DNA of 8,494 nucleotides from Pseudomonadota bacterium (lineage in GTDB: Bacteria > Pseudomonadota > Alphaproteobacteria > Caulobacterales > Caulobacteraceae), in the NCBI GenBank assembly GCA_023416055.1, contig JAEZIH010000252.1, forward strand, positions 1 to 8,494, given 5' to 3'. This document shows, piece by piece, positions 1-5,986 of the stretch (the first letter of the stretch is position 1; the number at the start of each line of letters is the position of its first letter). A model generated the notes under the pieces. It was not told the origin of the DNA, did no database searches, and saw nothing but the letters and a program-made list of their open reading frames with translations. The position numbers and the translations under genes were made by a program.

Positions 1-1550
1 GCGAACGGGACCGGCGGGGCCGGCGCGGCGCCGCGCGGGCCGCCATCGGCCGCTTCGAGGAGGCCCAGGGCGATTTCGCTTCGGCGGCCGTCGCCGGCGC
101 CCCGGCCTCGGCGGTCTGGCGCGGCTACATGGCCTCGGCCCGCGGGGACCACGTCGCGGCGCGGCAGGACTTCGCCGCCGGGGCGCGGGCCGTCGATCTG
201 TTCCCCCAGGCGTGGCGGGCCCGCTTTGGCGCGGCCCATGCCCTGTCGGCGCTGGAGACCGGCGACCTCGAAGCCGCCCGCACATTGCTGGCCTACGCCT
301 TCAGCCAGGAGGCGCCGGCCGCGGACCAGCTGACCGCCCGCTTGGTCCAGGCGCGGCTGTTCGAGCTGGAGGGCAGGTCCGACCGCGCCCTGTCGCTGTA
401 TACGGTGATCGGCCGGGCGCCGATGGACGCGGTGGCGGTGCCGGCGAAGCTGGGGGCGGTGCGCCTGTCGCTTGCGAAGGGGTCGATGACGCCTACGGCG
501 GCCGCCGCGGCGCTGGAGAGCCTGCGCTGGCGCTGGCGCGGGGACGGGATCGAACTGGCGGTGATCCGTCAGCTGGGCCAGCTGTACCTGTCGCAGGGGC
601 TCTATCGCGAGGCCCTGACGGCCCTGAAGGGCGCCGGGCCCGGCCTCAATCGCCTCGAAGGGGCGGCCGACATACAGGCAGATCTCGCCGCCGCCTTCCG
701 CAAGCTGTTCCTCGAGGGCGGCGCGGACGGGCTGCAGCCGGTGCAGGCGCTGGGCCTGTTCTACGACTTCCGCGAGCTGACGCCGATCGGCGCGGACGGG
801 GACGAGATGGTGCGACGGCTGGCCCGTCGGCTGGTCGATGTCGACCTGCTGGACCAGGCCGCCGAGCTGCTCAAATACCAGGTCGACAACCGCCTCGACG
901 GGGTGGCCAAGGCCCAGGTCGCCACCGACCTGGCGACGGTCTATCTGATGGATCGCCAGCCGGAGGCCGCGCTGCAGGCGATCTGGGGCTCGCGCACCAC
1001 CCTGCTGCCTTCGGCGCTCAACGCCGAGCGCCGGGCGCTCGAGGCCCGCGCCCTGGCTGCCCTTGGGCGCTACGACCACGCGCTGGAGGTCCTGGGCGCC
1101 GACGCCGGGCCCGAAGCGCGCGACGTCCGCGCCGAGGTTTTGTGGAAGCAGGAGAAGTGGGGCGAGGCGGCGGCTATCTACGAGGCTCGCCTCGGCGACC
1201 GCTTCAAGGATCCCTCCGCCCTCAGCGCCGACGAAGAGGCGAGACTGATCCGCGCCGGGGTCGGCTATTCGCTGGCGGGGGAGACGGGCGCCCTGGCGCG
1301 GCTGTCACGCAATTACCGGCCCTTCATCGCGGGGGCCCGCTCGAAGGGCGCGCTCGCCGTGGCGCTGGACGCGGGGCAGGGCGGAGGGCCCTCGGCCGCG
1401 GACTTCGCCGCCCTGGCGGCTTCGGCCGACACCTTCGCCGGCTGGGTCTCGGCGATGAAGGCGGACCTCAGACTCAAAACGGGCGGAGACCGACCCGCGG
1501 CCCCCGCCCGTGCTCAAGCAGCGGCGGCGCCTGCGAGGCCCGCCGCCTGA
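1..1550 (+). CDS. TPR-like helical repeat protein, 3' part (5' end outside window)
   Basis: The reading frame is open from base 3 with no stop, so the Met codon at 129 is internal and the gene starts upstream; 515 codons are visible before TGA at 1548. The protein consists of Ala/Leu/Arg-rich helix pairs with TPR-like spacing (segments resembling LYLSQGLYREALTAL, YLMDRQPEAALQAI and ALAALGRYDHALEVL), which suggests a protein-interaction solenoid. No catalytic motif, signal peptide or membrane segment is visible in this part. The last 20 or so residues are a low-complexity Ala/Pro tail. It converges on the HU gene, with 12 bases between stop codons. Being next to flagellar genes hints at a motility or envelope role, but nothing in the sequence proves it. 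The TPR-like assignment is fairly safe; the function is unknown. Confidence 0.8.
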   Translation, partial: ERDRRGRRGAARAAIGRFEEAQGDFASAAVAGAPASAVWRGYMASARGDHVAARQDFAAGARAVDLFPQAWRARFGAAHALSALETGDLEAARTLLAYAFSQEAPAADQLTARLVQARLFELEGRSDRALSLYTVIGRAPMDAVAVPAKLGAVRLSLAKGSMTPTAAAAALESLRWRWRGDGIELAVIRQLGQLYLSQGLYREALTALKGAGPGLNRLEGAADIQADLAAAFRKLFLEGGADGLQPVQALGLFYDFRELTPIGADGDEMVRRLARRLVDVDLLDQAAELLKYQVDNRLDGVAKAQVATDLATVYLMDRQPEAALQAIWGSRTTLLPSALNAERRALEARALAALGRYDHALEVLGADAGPEARDVRAEVLWKQEKWGEAAAIYEARLGDRFKDPSALSADEEARLIRAGVGYSLAGETGALARLSRNYRPFIAGARSKGALAVALDAGQGGGPSAADFAALAASADTFAGWVSAMKADLRLKTGGDRPAAPARAQAAAAPARPAA

Positions 1551-1562
1551 ACCCTTGGGTTC
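1549..1562. terminator. 14-bp palindrome between convergent stop codons, possible bidirectional terminator
   Basis: GAACCC-TT-GGGTTC is a perfect inverted repeat. It starts inside the TGA of the TPR-like gene and ends just before the complement of the HU stop codon, so it fills the whole gap between two convergent genes. In RNA it would form a five-pair stem with a four-base loop. No clear T-run follows on either strand (plus: TTACTT; minus: AGGCGG), so it would be a weak or factor-assisted terminator. The position is the main argument. Confidence 0.35.
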
Positions 1563-1841
1563 TTACTTGTTGACCGCGTCCTTGAGCGGCTTCGACACGC
1601 GGAAGCGCACGGCCTTCGAGGCGGCGATCTTGATGGTCGCGCCGGTCGCCGGGTTACGGCCTTCACGCGCCGCGCGGGCGGCGGTGTCGAACACGCCGAG
1701 GTTCGAGATGCGCACGTCGCCGCCCGACTTCAGGGACTTGTGGATGTTCTCGACGATCGCGGTCAGAACCTTGCCGGCGTCGGCTTGCGAGACACCCGCG
1801 TCCTTGGCGACGGCGGCGATGAGTTCGGCTTGAGTGGTCAT
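1563..1841 (-). CDS. hup: HU family nucleoid-associated DNA-binding protein
   Basis: This 92-residue protein has the usual HU length and layout. An N-terminal helical dimerisation domain (residues 3-38, starting TTQAELIAAVAKDAG) is followed by the beta arm carrying the diagnostic GRNPATGATIKI (residues 61-72), whose Arg-Asn-Pro tip (62-64) includes the Pro that intercalates into bent DNA; it ends with the Lys-rich VSKPLKDAVNK. Family knowledge: HU dimers bind and bend DNA without strong sequence preference and compact the nucleoid. HU is preferred over IHF because IHF subunits are usually longer and have a different arm sequence. The gene lies 121 bases downstream of fliP on the same strand and may be read through from the flagellar promoter, but a candidate promoter lies just before its ATG. 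The upstream ribosome-binding sequence is only a modest GGGA. Confidence 0.95.
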   Translation of the reverse strand: MTTQAELIAAVAKDAGVSQADAGKVLTAIVENIHKSLKSGGDVRISNLGVFDTAARAAREGRNPATGATIKIAASKAVRFRVSKPLKDAVNK

Positions 1842-1857
1842 TGTGGGTCGTTTCCCG

Positions 1858-1881
1858 ATTGAAGCTCGCCCCCCAAATCAA
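1858..1881 (-). promoter_or_regulatory. candidate housekeeping promoter for the HU gene
   Basis: On the minus strand TTGATT (1881-1876) and GCTTCAAT (1865-1858) are separated by 10 bases. This resembles the Caulobacter sigma-73 pattern of a TTGAC-like -35 and a GCTANAWC-like -10 with a 10-14 base spacer, matching six of eight positions at the -10. It would start transcription about 10 bases before the HU ATG at 1841, giving a very short leader. Inferred from motif similarity only; an independent promoter would fit the high HU levels cells need. Confidence 0.3.
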
Positions 1882-1921
1882 GGGCGATGACGGGCGGATT
1901 GACGCCGCTTTTTCCGCCCTT

Positions 1922-1950
1922 GGCAAGCGACTTTGCCGGGCAAACGCCCG
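1922..1950 (-). terminator. two abutting hairpins after fliP, possible weak terminator or mRNA end
   Basis: Two inverted repeats lie back to back in the fliP-HU gap and share base 1937. One is CGGGC-AAAC-GCCCG (1937-1950), the other GGCAA-GCGACT-TTGCC (1922-1937), written here on the plus strand. They fall 13 bases after the fliP stop in the direction of transcription. Neither is followed by a T-run on the minus strand, so intrinsic termination would be inefficient. They could instead stabilise the 3' end of the fliO-fliP mRNA. Confidence 0.25.
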
Positions 1951-1962
1951 CAGGGTGGGGAT

Positions 1963-2754
1963 TTATCCGCTACCGGACGCACGCTGGAAGCTCTCGACCA
2001 GGCTGCCGGCGACCAGTCTCCAGCCGTCCACCAGGACGAAGAAGATCAGCTTGAACGGGAGTGAAATCACCACCGGAGGAAGCATCATCATGCCCATCGA
2101 CATGAGCACGCTCGCGACCACCAGATCGATCACAAGGAACGGAACGAAAAGGAGAAAACCGATTTCGAAGGCGCGCTTCAGCTCGCTGATCATGAAGGCC
2201 GGGGTGACCACCCTCAGGGGCAGGTCGATGGCGGCCGTTCCGGCCTCCACGCCGGACAGCCGGGCGAACAGGGCGAGGTCCGCCTGACCCACCTGGCCGA
2301 GCATGAAAGTCTTCACAGGTTCGGAGGCCGCATCGAAGGCCTGGGGCAGCTCCATCTGCTGGTCGAGCAGGGGCCGGATGCCCGAATCATAGGCGTCCTG
2401 CCAGGTCGGAGCCATGACGATGGCGCTCAGGAACAGGGCGAGGGAGACCAGCACGGCGTTGGGCGGCGCCTGCTGCATGCCCAGGGCGGTGCGCAGCAGG
2501 GAAAGCACCACCACGATGCGCACGAAGCTGGTGGTCATGATCACGATTGACGGGGCCAGGGACAGCACCGTCATCAGTCCGACCAGCTGGACCACGCGTT
2601 CGGTCAGTCCGGCCCCGGTGCCCAGGTCGATGTTGATGGCCGAACCCGACTGGGCGACCTCCTGGGCCAGGGCGCCCAGCGGCCACATCAGGCACAGGGC
2701 CGTGGTGATGGCCGACAGCAGGGCCGCGCGCTTCAGTTCGGCGCGCGAGGGCAT
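1963..2754 (-). CDS. fliP: flagellar type III export gate protein FliP
   Basis: FliP is the main subunit of the FliP-FliQ-FliR export gate inside the MS-ring, through which rod, hook and filament proteins leave the cytoplasm. The 263-residue product shows the family plan. A cleavable-looking signal peptide (residues 1-31, ending LGALAQ) is followed by hydrophobic segments at about 54-75 and 77-92, a third near 98-115, a periplasmic stretch (about 118-180), the signature PAFMISELKRAFEIGFLLF (185-203), and a C-terminal hydrophobic region with a Met-rich MSMGMMMLPP stretch (218-227). It lies 23 bases after fliO. The ATG at 2754 gives the cleanest signal peptide, but a GTG at 2781 overlapping the fliO stop has a better ribosome-binding sequence (GGGGCGAG) and would add nine residues. 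In-frame sequence further upstream runs through fliO and the divergent promoter and is not coding. Confidence 0.96.
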   Translation of the reverse strand: MPSRAELKRAALLSAITTALCLMWPLGALAQEVAQSGSAINIDLGTGAGLTERVVQLVGLMTVLSLAPSIVIMTTSFVRIVVVLSLLRTALGMQQAPPNAVLVSLALFLSAIVMAPTWQDAYDSGIRPLLDQQMELPQAFDAASEPVKTFMLGQVGQADLALFARLSGVEAGTAAIDLPLRVVTPAFMISELKRAFEIGFLLFVPFLVIDLVVASVLMSMGMMMLPPVVISLPFKLIFFVLVDGWRLVAGSLVESFQRASGSG

Positions 2755-2777
2755 GGCGAGTATCTTCGGCCGGGCGC

Positions 2778-3044
2778 TCACTTCTCGCCCCGCGGCTCGA
2801 TCAGCTCGCGGCCCTCGCCGAGCAGCAGCAGCCGCTCCTCCTCGTCTACGCGAACCAGCACCAGCCGGCGGGCGGGATCCAGCACCAGGGTCTCGACCAC
2901 CTGCATGCGGCGCTCCCCGCGCTCGGCGCTGAGTCGCGCCATCAGCTGGGGGGCGTAACGACGCGCCGCCCAGGCGGCCAGGCCGATGATGCCGAGGGTG
3001 AAGGCCAGGGCGAACAGCGCCCGCAGCAGATCGAGGAAATTCAT
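2778..3044 (-). CDS. fliO: flagellar biosynthesis protein FliO
   Basis: FliO is a small bitopic membrane protein that helps FliP oligomerise during export-gate assembly and is not kept in the finished gate. The 88-residue product has one N-terminal membrane segment (about residues 7-26, LRALFALAFTLGIIGLAAWA). A short basic cytoplasmic domain follows, with the pattern common in this family: MQVVETLVLDPARRLVLVRVDEEERLLLLGEG (residues 47-78, in two parts around the Arg pair 59-60). The start at 3044 is preferred over an in-frame ATG at 3071 because it puts the membrane segment close to the N-terminus and leaves room for a leader after the predicted promoter. The extra nine residues from 3071 would be Arg-rich and atypical. 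It is the first gene of the leftward fliO-fliP unit and is driven from the CtrA-like dyad region. Confidence 0.88.
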   Translation of the reverse strand: MNFLDLLRALFALAFTLGIIGLAAWAARRYAPQLMARLSAERGERRMQVVETLVLDPARRLVLVRVDEEERLLLLGEGRELIEPRGEK

Positions 3045-3078
3045 GCGACAGCCGCCCCGCCGGCGAAGCATGTCCGGC

Positions 3079-3105
3079 GTCCCAGCCTTCGTCCAACATG
3101 GTTAA
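3079..3105 (-). promoter_or_regulatory. candidate CtrA-activated promoter for fliO-fliP
   Basis: On the minus strand the CtrA half-site TTAACCAT (3105-3098) covers the likely -35. Thirteen bases after its TTAACC comes GCTGGGAC (3086-3079), which matches GCTANAWC at six of eight positions. Transcription would then begin near 3072, too close to the ATG at 3071 for normal initiation. That supports the fliO start at 3044. Motif-based inference. Confidence 0.35.
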
Positions 3106-3137
3106 CGAGGCGTTGAGATAACCTCCCATTAACCATG
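3097..3137. promoter_or_regulatory. dyad of two CtrA-like boxes in the fliO/flgB divergent region
   Basis: Two boxes of the form TTAA-N7-TTAA, each with one mismatch, lie in opposite orientation: TTAA-CGAGGCG-TTGA at 3102-3116 on the plus strand, and TTAA-TGGGAGG-TTAT at 3132-3118 on the minus strand. Both are centred on base 3117. A perfect 9-bp inverted repeat, CATGGTTAA (3097-3105) and TTAACCATG (3129-3137), forms the outer arms, so a TTAACCAT half-site faces outward toward each operon. CtrA is the Caulobacterales cell-cycle regulator that activates early flagellar operons through such boxes. The sequence match is direct; binding and activation are inferred. Confidence 0.75.
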
Positions 3138-3170
3138 CAGGCGGCAGTTTCTGCCCATCGAAGCGTGGGC

Positions 3171-3175
3171 GATTC
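3171..3175. promoter_or_regulatory. GANTC (CcrM-type) methylation site in the flgB leader
   Basis: GATTC lies 30 bases before the flgB GTG and 34 bases after the CtrA-like dyad. In Caulobacterales the CcrM methyltransferase modifies GANTC, and the methylation state at promoters links transcription (for example through GcrA) to replication-fork passage. The sequence is certain; a regulatory role at this promoter is only a possibility, since any five-base motif occurs by chance. Confidence 0.35.
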
Positions 3176-3204
3176 ACGCGCGCGGCACAGGGGAGGAGAC
3201 GCCC

Positions 3205-3606
3205 GTGGCCATCACCGACCTGCCCCTGTTCGGCCAGATCAAGGGTCGTCTGACCTGGCTGGACCAGCGTCAGCGCGTCATCGCCGAGAACGTCGCCAAC
3301 GCCGACACTCCCGGCTACGTCGCCCGGGACCTGAGCCAGCCGGCCGACTTCGCCGCCGCCCTGCGCATCGGCCGGGTGCAGATGACCCGGACCAGCGCCA
3401 TGCACATCGCTCCCGCCGGGTCGGCTGCCCGCTTCGAGGTCAACCGCTCGCCGGACTCCGAGACCACGCTCGATGGAAACTCCATCGTGGTCGAGGAGCA
3501 GATGCTGAAGATGGCCGAGAGCCGCATGGCCTACGACGCCGCCATCGGCCTCTATCAGAAGTCGATGCAGATGCTGCGTATGGCGGCCAAGCCGCCGGGC
3601 CGCTGA
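3205..3606 (+). CDS. flgB: flagellar proximal rod protein FlgB
   Basis: FlgB is a proximal rod subunit, exported through the flagellar type III gate and assembled early on FliE above the MS-ring. The 133-residue product has the N-terminal rod-family motif RVIAENVANADTPGYVARDL (residues 24-43). Its C-terminal amphipathic helix, about residues 96-128 (VEEQMLKMAESRMAYDAAIGLYQKSMQMLRMA), is the part that packs with the N-terminal helix in axial proteins. There is no signal peptide, as expected for this export route. The start is GTG at 3205 with a strong ribosome-binding sequence, GGGGAGGAG (3190-3198). It heads the flgB-flgC-fliE operon and lies downstream of the CtrA-like dyad. Eleven bases separate it from flgC. 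Confidence 0.96.
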   Translation: MAITDLPLFGQIKGRLTWLDQRQRVIAENVANADTPGYVARDLSQPADFAAALRIGRVQMTRTSAMHIAPAGSAARFEVNRSPDSETTLDGNSIVVEEQMLKMAESRMAYDAAIGLYQKSMQMLRMAAKPPGR

Positions 3607-3617
3607 GGGAATAGCCG

Positions 3618-4037
3618 ATGACCGATCCCGTCCCGCCCCGCAACAACGCCATGGCTGTGGCCGCCAGCGCCCTGAAGGCCCAGCAGTCGCGCATGCGGGT
3701 GATCGCCGAGAACATCGCCAACGCCCAGTCGACCGCCACGGTCGCGGGCGGCGAGCCCTATCGCCGGCAGATCCCCGTGTTCCGGGCCCGCGAGATCGAC
3801 GGCGCCACCGGAGTCACCCTTGCCGAAGTTCGTCCCGACATGGGCGACTTCCGCAGGGAGTACGATCCGTCCCACCCGGCGGCCAACGCCGAGGGCTATG
3901 TCCTGCGTCCCAACGTCGACACCCTGATCGAGGCCATGGACATGCGCGAGGCCCAGCGCGCCTACGAGGCCAATCTGAACGTCATCGAGACGGCGCGGTC
4001 GATGGAGACCCGCACCCTCGACATCCTGAAGAAGTAG
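3618..4037 (+). CDS. flgC: flagellar proximal rod protein FlgC
   Basis: FlgC is a proximal rod subunit that stacks with FlgB and FlgF in the drive shaft. The 139-residue product has the family's usual length. It carries the N-terminal motif MRVIAENIANAQST (residues 26-39), a central YRRQIPVFRARE segment (48-59), the YDPSHPAANAEGYVLRPNVD loop typical of FlgC (82-101), and the C-terminal helix MREAQRAYEANLNVIETARS (109-128). These terminal helices build the axial coiled-coil core. The ATG at 3618 follows GAGGGA, which overlaps the end of flgB, with about eight bases of spacing. An in-frame Met at residue 12 would shorten the N-terminal helix and is less likely. It lies between flgB and fliE with small gaps, so one mRNA is expected. 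Confidence 0.96.
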   Translation: MTDPVPPRNNAMAVAASALKAQQSRMRVIAENIANAQSTATVAGGEPYRRQIPVFRAREIDGATGVTLAEVRPDMGDFRREYDPSHPAANAEGYVLRPNVDTLIEAMDMREAQRAYEANLNVIETARSMETRTLDILKK

Positions 4038-4047
4038 AGGCTGAACC

Positions 4048-4347
4048 ATGAACCCCTTGATGGCGGCCAAGGCCTATGCGGCGGTCCAGGGCGGGGCGAT
4101 GCCCACGGCGCCCGCAGCCCCGGCGGCCGGGTCCGGCTTCGCAGAGCTGCTCAGCAACGTCATGGGCGACGTGACCCAGACCTCGCGCGCCGCCGAGACC
4201 CAGATGACCGCCATGGTCCAGGGGCAGGGCAGCCTGATCGACGTGGTCACCGCCATCTCCTCCGCCGAAGCCTCTCTGGAAACAGTGATGGCCGTCCGCG
4301 ACCAGGTCATCTCGGCCTATCAGGAGATCATGCGGATGCCGATCTGA
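4048..4347 (+). CDS. fliE: flagellar hook-basal body junction protein FliE
   Basis: FliE links the MS-ring and export gate to the proximal rod and is among the first substrates to pass the gate. The 99-residue product has a variable Ala/Pro-rich N-terminus (residues 1-29) and the conserved C-terminal helical region, with QTSRAAETQMTAMVQGQG (44-61), IDVVTAISSAEASLETVMAVRDQV (64-87, quoted in family order) and the terminal SAYQEIMRMPI (89-99), which is the FliE hallmark. It starts ten bases after the flgC stop, with AGAGG as ribosome-binding sequence. In many alphaproteobacteria fliQ, fliR and flhB follow fliE; here an unrelated enzyme gene follows instead. Confidence 0.95.
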   Translation: MNPLMAAKAYAAVQGGAMPTAPAAPAAGSGFAELLSNVMGDVTQTSRAAETQMTAMVQGQGSLIDVVTAISSAEASLETVMAVRDQVISAYQEIMRMPI

Positions 4348-4381
4348 CGGCGCCGCTTCCACCTTACCGAGAATTCATCCG

Positions 4382-4396
4382 ACGGATCGCATCCGT
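4382..4396 (+). terminator. hairpin after fliE, possible weak terminator
   Basis: ACGGAT-CGC-ATCCGT forms a six-pair stem with a three-base loop, 35 bases after the fliE stop and about 50 bases before the next ATG. No T-run follows. It may mark the end of the flgB-flgC-fliE transcript, but the evidence is only the fold and the position. The rest of the 4348-4444 gap shows no clear promoter. Confidence 0.25.
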
Positions 4397-4444
4397 TGCG
4401 GACCCGGCGGGCCTCTGAGCGGGCAGAACCGTTTCGGAGCCTCC

Positions 4445-5767
4445 ATGACCCGTCTGCCCCTCGCCGCCTGCGCCGCCGCCCTGCTGGCCGGCCTCGTTCC
4501 CGCCGCCGCCGCCGCCCAGCCGGGGCCCCAGCCCGTCACCCTCGTCCGGGCCGGGAACCTGTTCGACTCCGAGGCCGGTCGCATGGTCGGGCCGCGGGAC
4601 ATTCTGATCCGCGGCCGGCGGGTGGTGGAGGTCGGCCAGGGCTTCGCCGCTCCCGAAGGCGCCTCCGTGCTGGACCTGTCACGCTGCTCGGTCATCCCCG
4701 GCCTGATCGACGGCCACAGCCACCTGCTGCTCGAGGAGGGCTTCGGCGAGAACCTGTCGGTGGTGGCGGCGCGCGACCAGTCCATCGACGGCGACGTGGT
4801 GCGGACCCTCACCGCGGCCCGCCGCGCCCGCGAGTATCTGCAGGCCGGCTTCACCTCGGTGCGCGACCTCGGCAATTCGGGCCGCTTCCTGGACCTGATG
4901 CTGGAGCAGGGCGTCCGCGCCGACTCCGTGCCGGGTCCGCGCATCTACGGCTCCGGGCCCGGCCTGGCCCCCGCGGGCGGCCAGCTGATGCCGCAGCCGC
5001 ACGACCCCCACGGCCTCGTCGCGGCCGAATACCGCATCGTCAACGGCGTCGACGACGCCCGCGCCGCCGTTCGCGAGGCCATCGCCCGCGGCACCGAGGT
5101 GATCAAGATCTTCGCCGAGGCCACGCCCCAGCGCACGCGCCTGTCGCCCGAGGAGATGGCGGCCATCGTCGCTGAGGCCCGCCGCCACCGCATCCCCGTC
5201 GCCGCCCACGCCACCCGGGACGAGGCCGTGCGCGAGGCGGTGGAGGCCGGCGTCACCTCGATCGAGCACGCCTACCAGATCTCCGACGAGACCCTGCGGC
5301 TTATGGCGCAGAAGGGGGTCTGGCTGGTCCCGACCGACGTCTCGCTGGAGCGGGCGCTGGAGCTGACCGCCCACTGGCCTCGCCGCCCCAGCCGCGAGGA
5401 GGTCGAGGCGCATCTGGAGACCAATCGCGACCGCATCCGCCGCGCCCGCGCGCTGGGCGTGCGCATCGCGATGGGTTCGGACGCCTACGGTCCCTATGGG
5501 CACGGCCGCGGCGCCGCCGCCCTGCGCACCCTCGACGCCTATGTCGACACGGGGCTCACGCCAGCCGAGGCGCTACGGTCGGCGACGTGGGAGGCGGGGC
5601 GAATGCTCGGCGATGATGGTCTGGGCGCGCTACGTGCCGAGGCATGGGCCGATCTGGTCGCGGTCGGAGAAGACCCGACGCAGGGCCTGGCGACGCTACG
5701 GGAACCGCGCCTGGTCATGAAGGCCGGCCGGGTCGAGGCGGGTTCGGCGGGCGGCTGCTCCGGCTGA
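4445..5767 (+). CDS. secreted metal-dependent amidohydrolase (imidazolonepropionase-like / Xaa-Pro dipeptidase type)
   Basis: This 440-residue enzyme belongs to the amidohydrolase superfamily of TIM-barrel metal hydrolases. The visible ligands are in family order: HSH (91-93, in VIPGLIDGHSHLLL), Lys221 in TEVIKIFAEA (the position usually carbamylated to bridge two metals), His255 in VAAHAT, His275 in SIEHAY and Asp346 in MGSDAYGPYG. The N-terminal strands with NLFDSEAG (38-45) and the C-terminal ADLVAVGEDP (402-411) form the flanking beta domain. An Ala-rich signal peptide (about 1-24, ending AAAAAQ) predicts export to the periplasm. Family members cleave dipeptides, often Xaa-Pro, or other cyclic and linear amides; the substrate cannot be read from sequence. 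The ATG follows GGAG by five bases. The last 65 codons use CTA, CGA and other rare codons absent earlier. It lies 97 bases after fliE on the same strand, so co-transcription is possible but the functions look unrelated. Confidence 0.88.
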   Translation: MTRLPLAACAAALLAGLVPAAAAAQPGPQPVTLVRAGNLFDSEAGRMVGPRDILIRGRRVVEVGQGFAAPEGASVLDLSRCSVIPGLIDGHSHLLLEEGFGENLSVVAARDQSIDGDVVRTLTAARRAREYLQAGFTSVRDLGNSGRFLDLMLEQGVRADSVPGPRIYGSGPGLAPAGGQLMPQPHDPHGLVAAEYRIVNGVDDARAAVREAIARGTEVIKIFAEATPQRTRLSPEEMAAIVAEARRHRIPVAAHATRDEAVREAVEAGVTSIEHAYQISDETLRLMAQKGVWLVPTDVSLERALELTAHWPRRPSREEVEAHLETNRDRIRRARALGVRIAMGSDAYGPYGHGRGAAALRTLDAYVDTGLTPAEALRSATWEAGRMLGDDGLGALRAEAWADLVAVGEDPTQGLATLREPRLVMKAGRVEAGSAGGCSG

Positions 5768-5831
5768 CGCAAGGCCGTGCCGGAGATTCGGGGAATTATA
5801 GTCCGATAGCCGGAAGACGTTCCCGCGAATT

Positions 5832-5848
5832 CAGCGCCTTCGCTGTTT
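5832..5848 (+). terminator. possible weak terminator of the amidohydrolase gene
   Basis: CAGCG-CCTT-CGCTG forms a five-pair stem with a four-base loop, followed by TTT, 65 bases after the amidohydrolase stop. The short stem and three-base T-run make this weak. A second hairpin, CCGCC-TGAG-GGCGG, follows at 5864-5877. Either may act as the mRNA end. Confidence 0.25.
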
Positions 5849-5986
5849 CCCGATCCGATCTGCCCGCCTGAGGGCGGACCGCGCGCATAGTGGCTGGGCG
5901 ACGTCCGGCGCCGCACGGTCTTTGACAACCGAACCTCCCGCCGCTCCGCCAAGGAGCCGCGCTTCCGCACGAAGAAGCCGGTCCCC

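Noticed and set aside
212..1573. 453-codon plus-strand frame inside the TPR-like gene
   Set aside because: It is Gly/Arg/Pro-rich out-of-frame translation of a GC-rich gene; the other frame has coherent helical repeats.
3143..3155. small hairpin GGCAG-TTT-CTGCC in the flgB leader
   Set aside because: Five-base inverted repeats are expected by chance at this base composition, and nothing nearby suggests a riboswitch or attenuator.
1963..3405. 480-residue open frame on the minus strand covering fliP and beyond
   Set aside because: The upstream part overlaps fliO, the divergent promoter and flgB in other frames and has shadow-type Arg/Gly/Ala composition. Only the part from 2754 (or 2781) is FliP.
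4679..5503. 274-codon minus-strand frame antisense to the amidohydrolase
   Set aside because: It is a typical antisense shadow in high-GC DNA; the sense strand has all metal ligands and a signal peptide.
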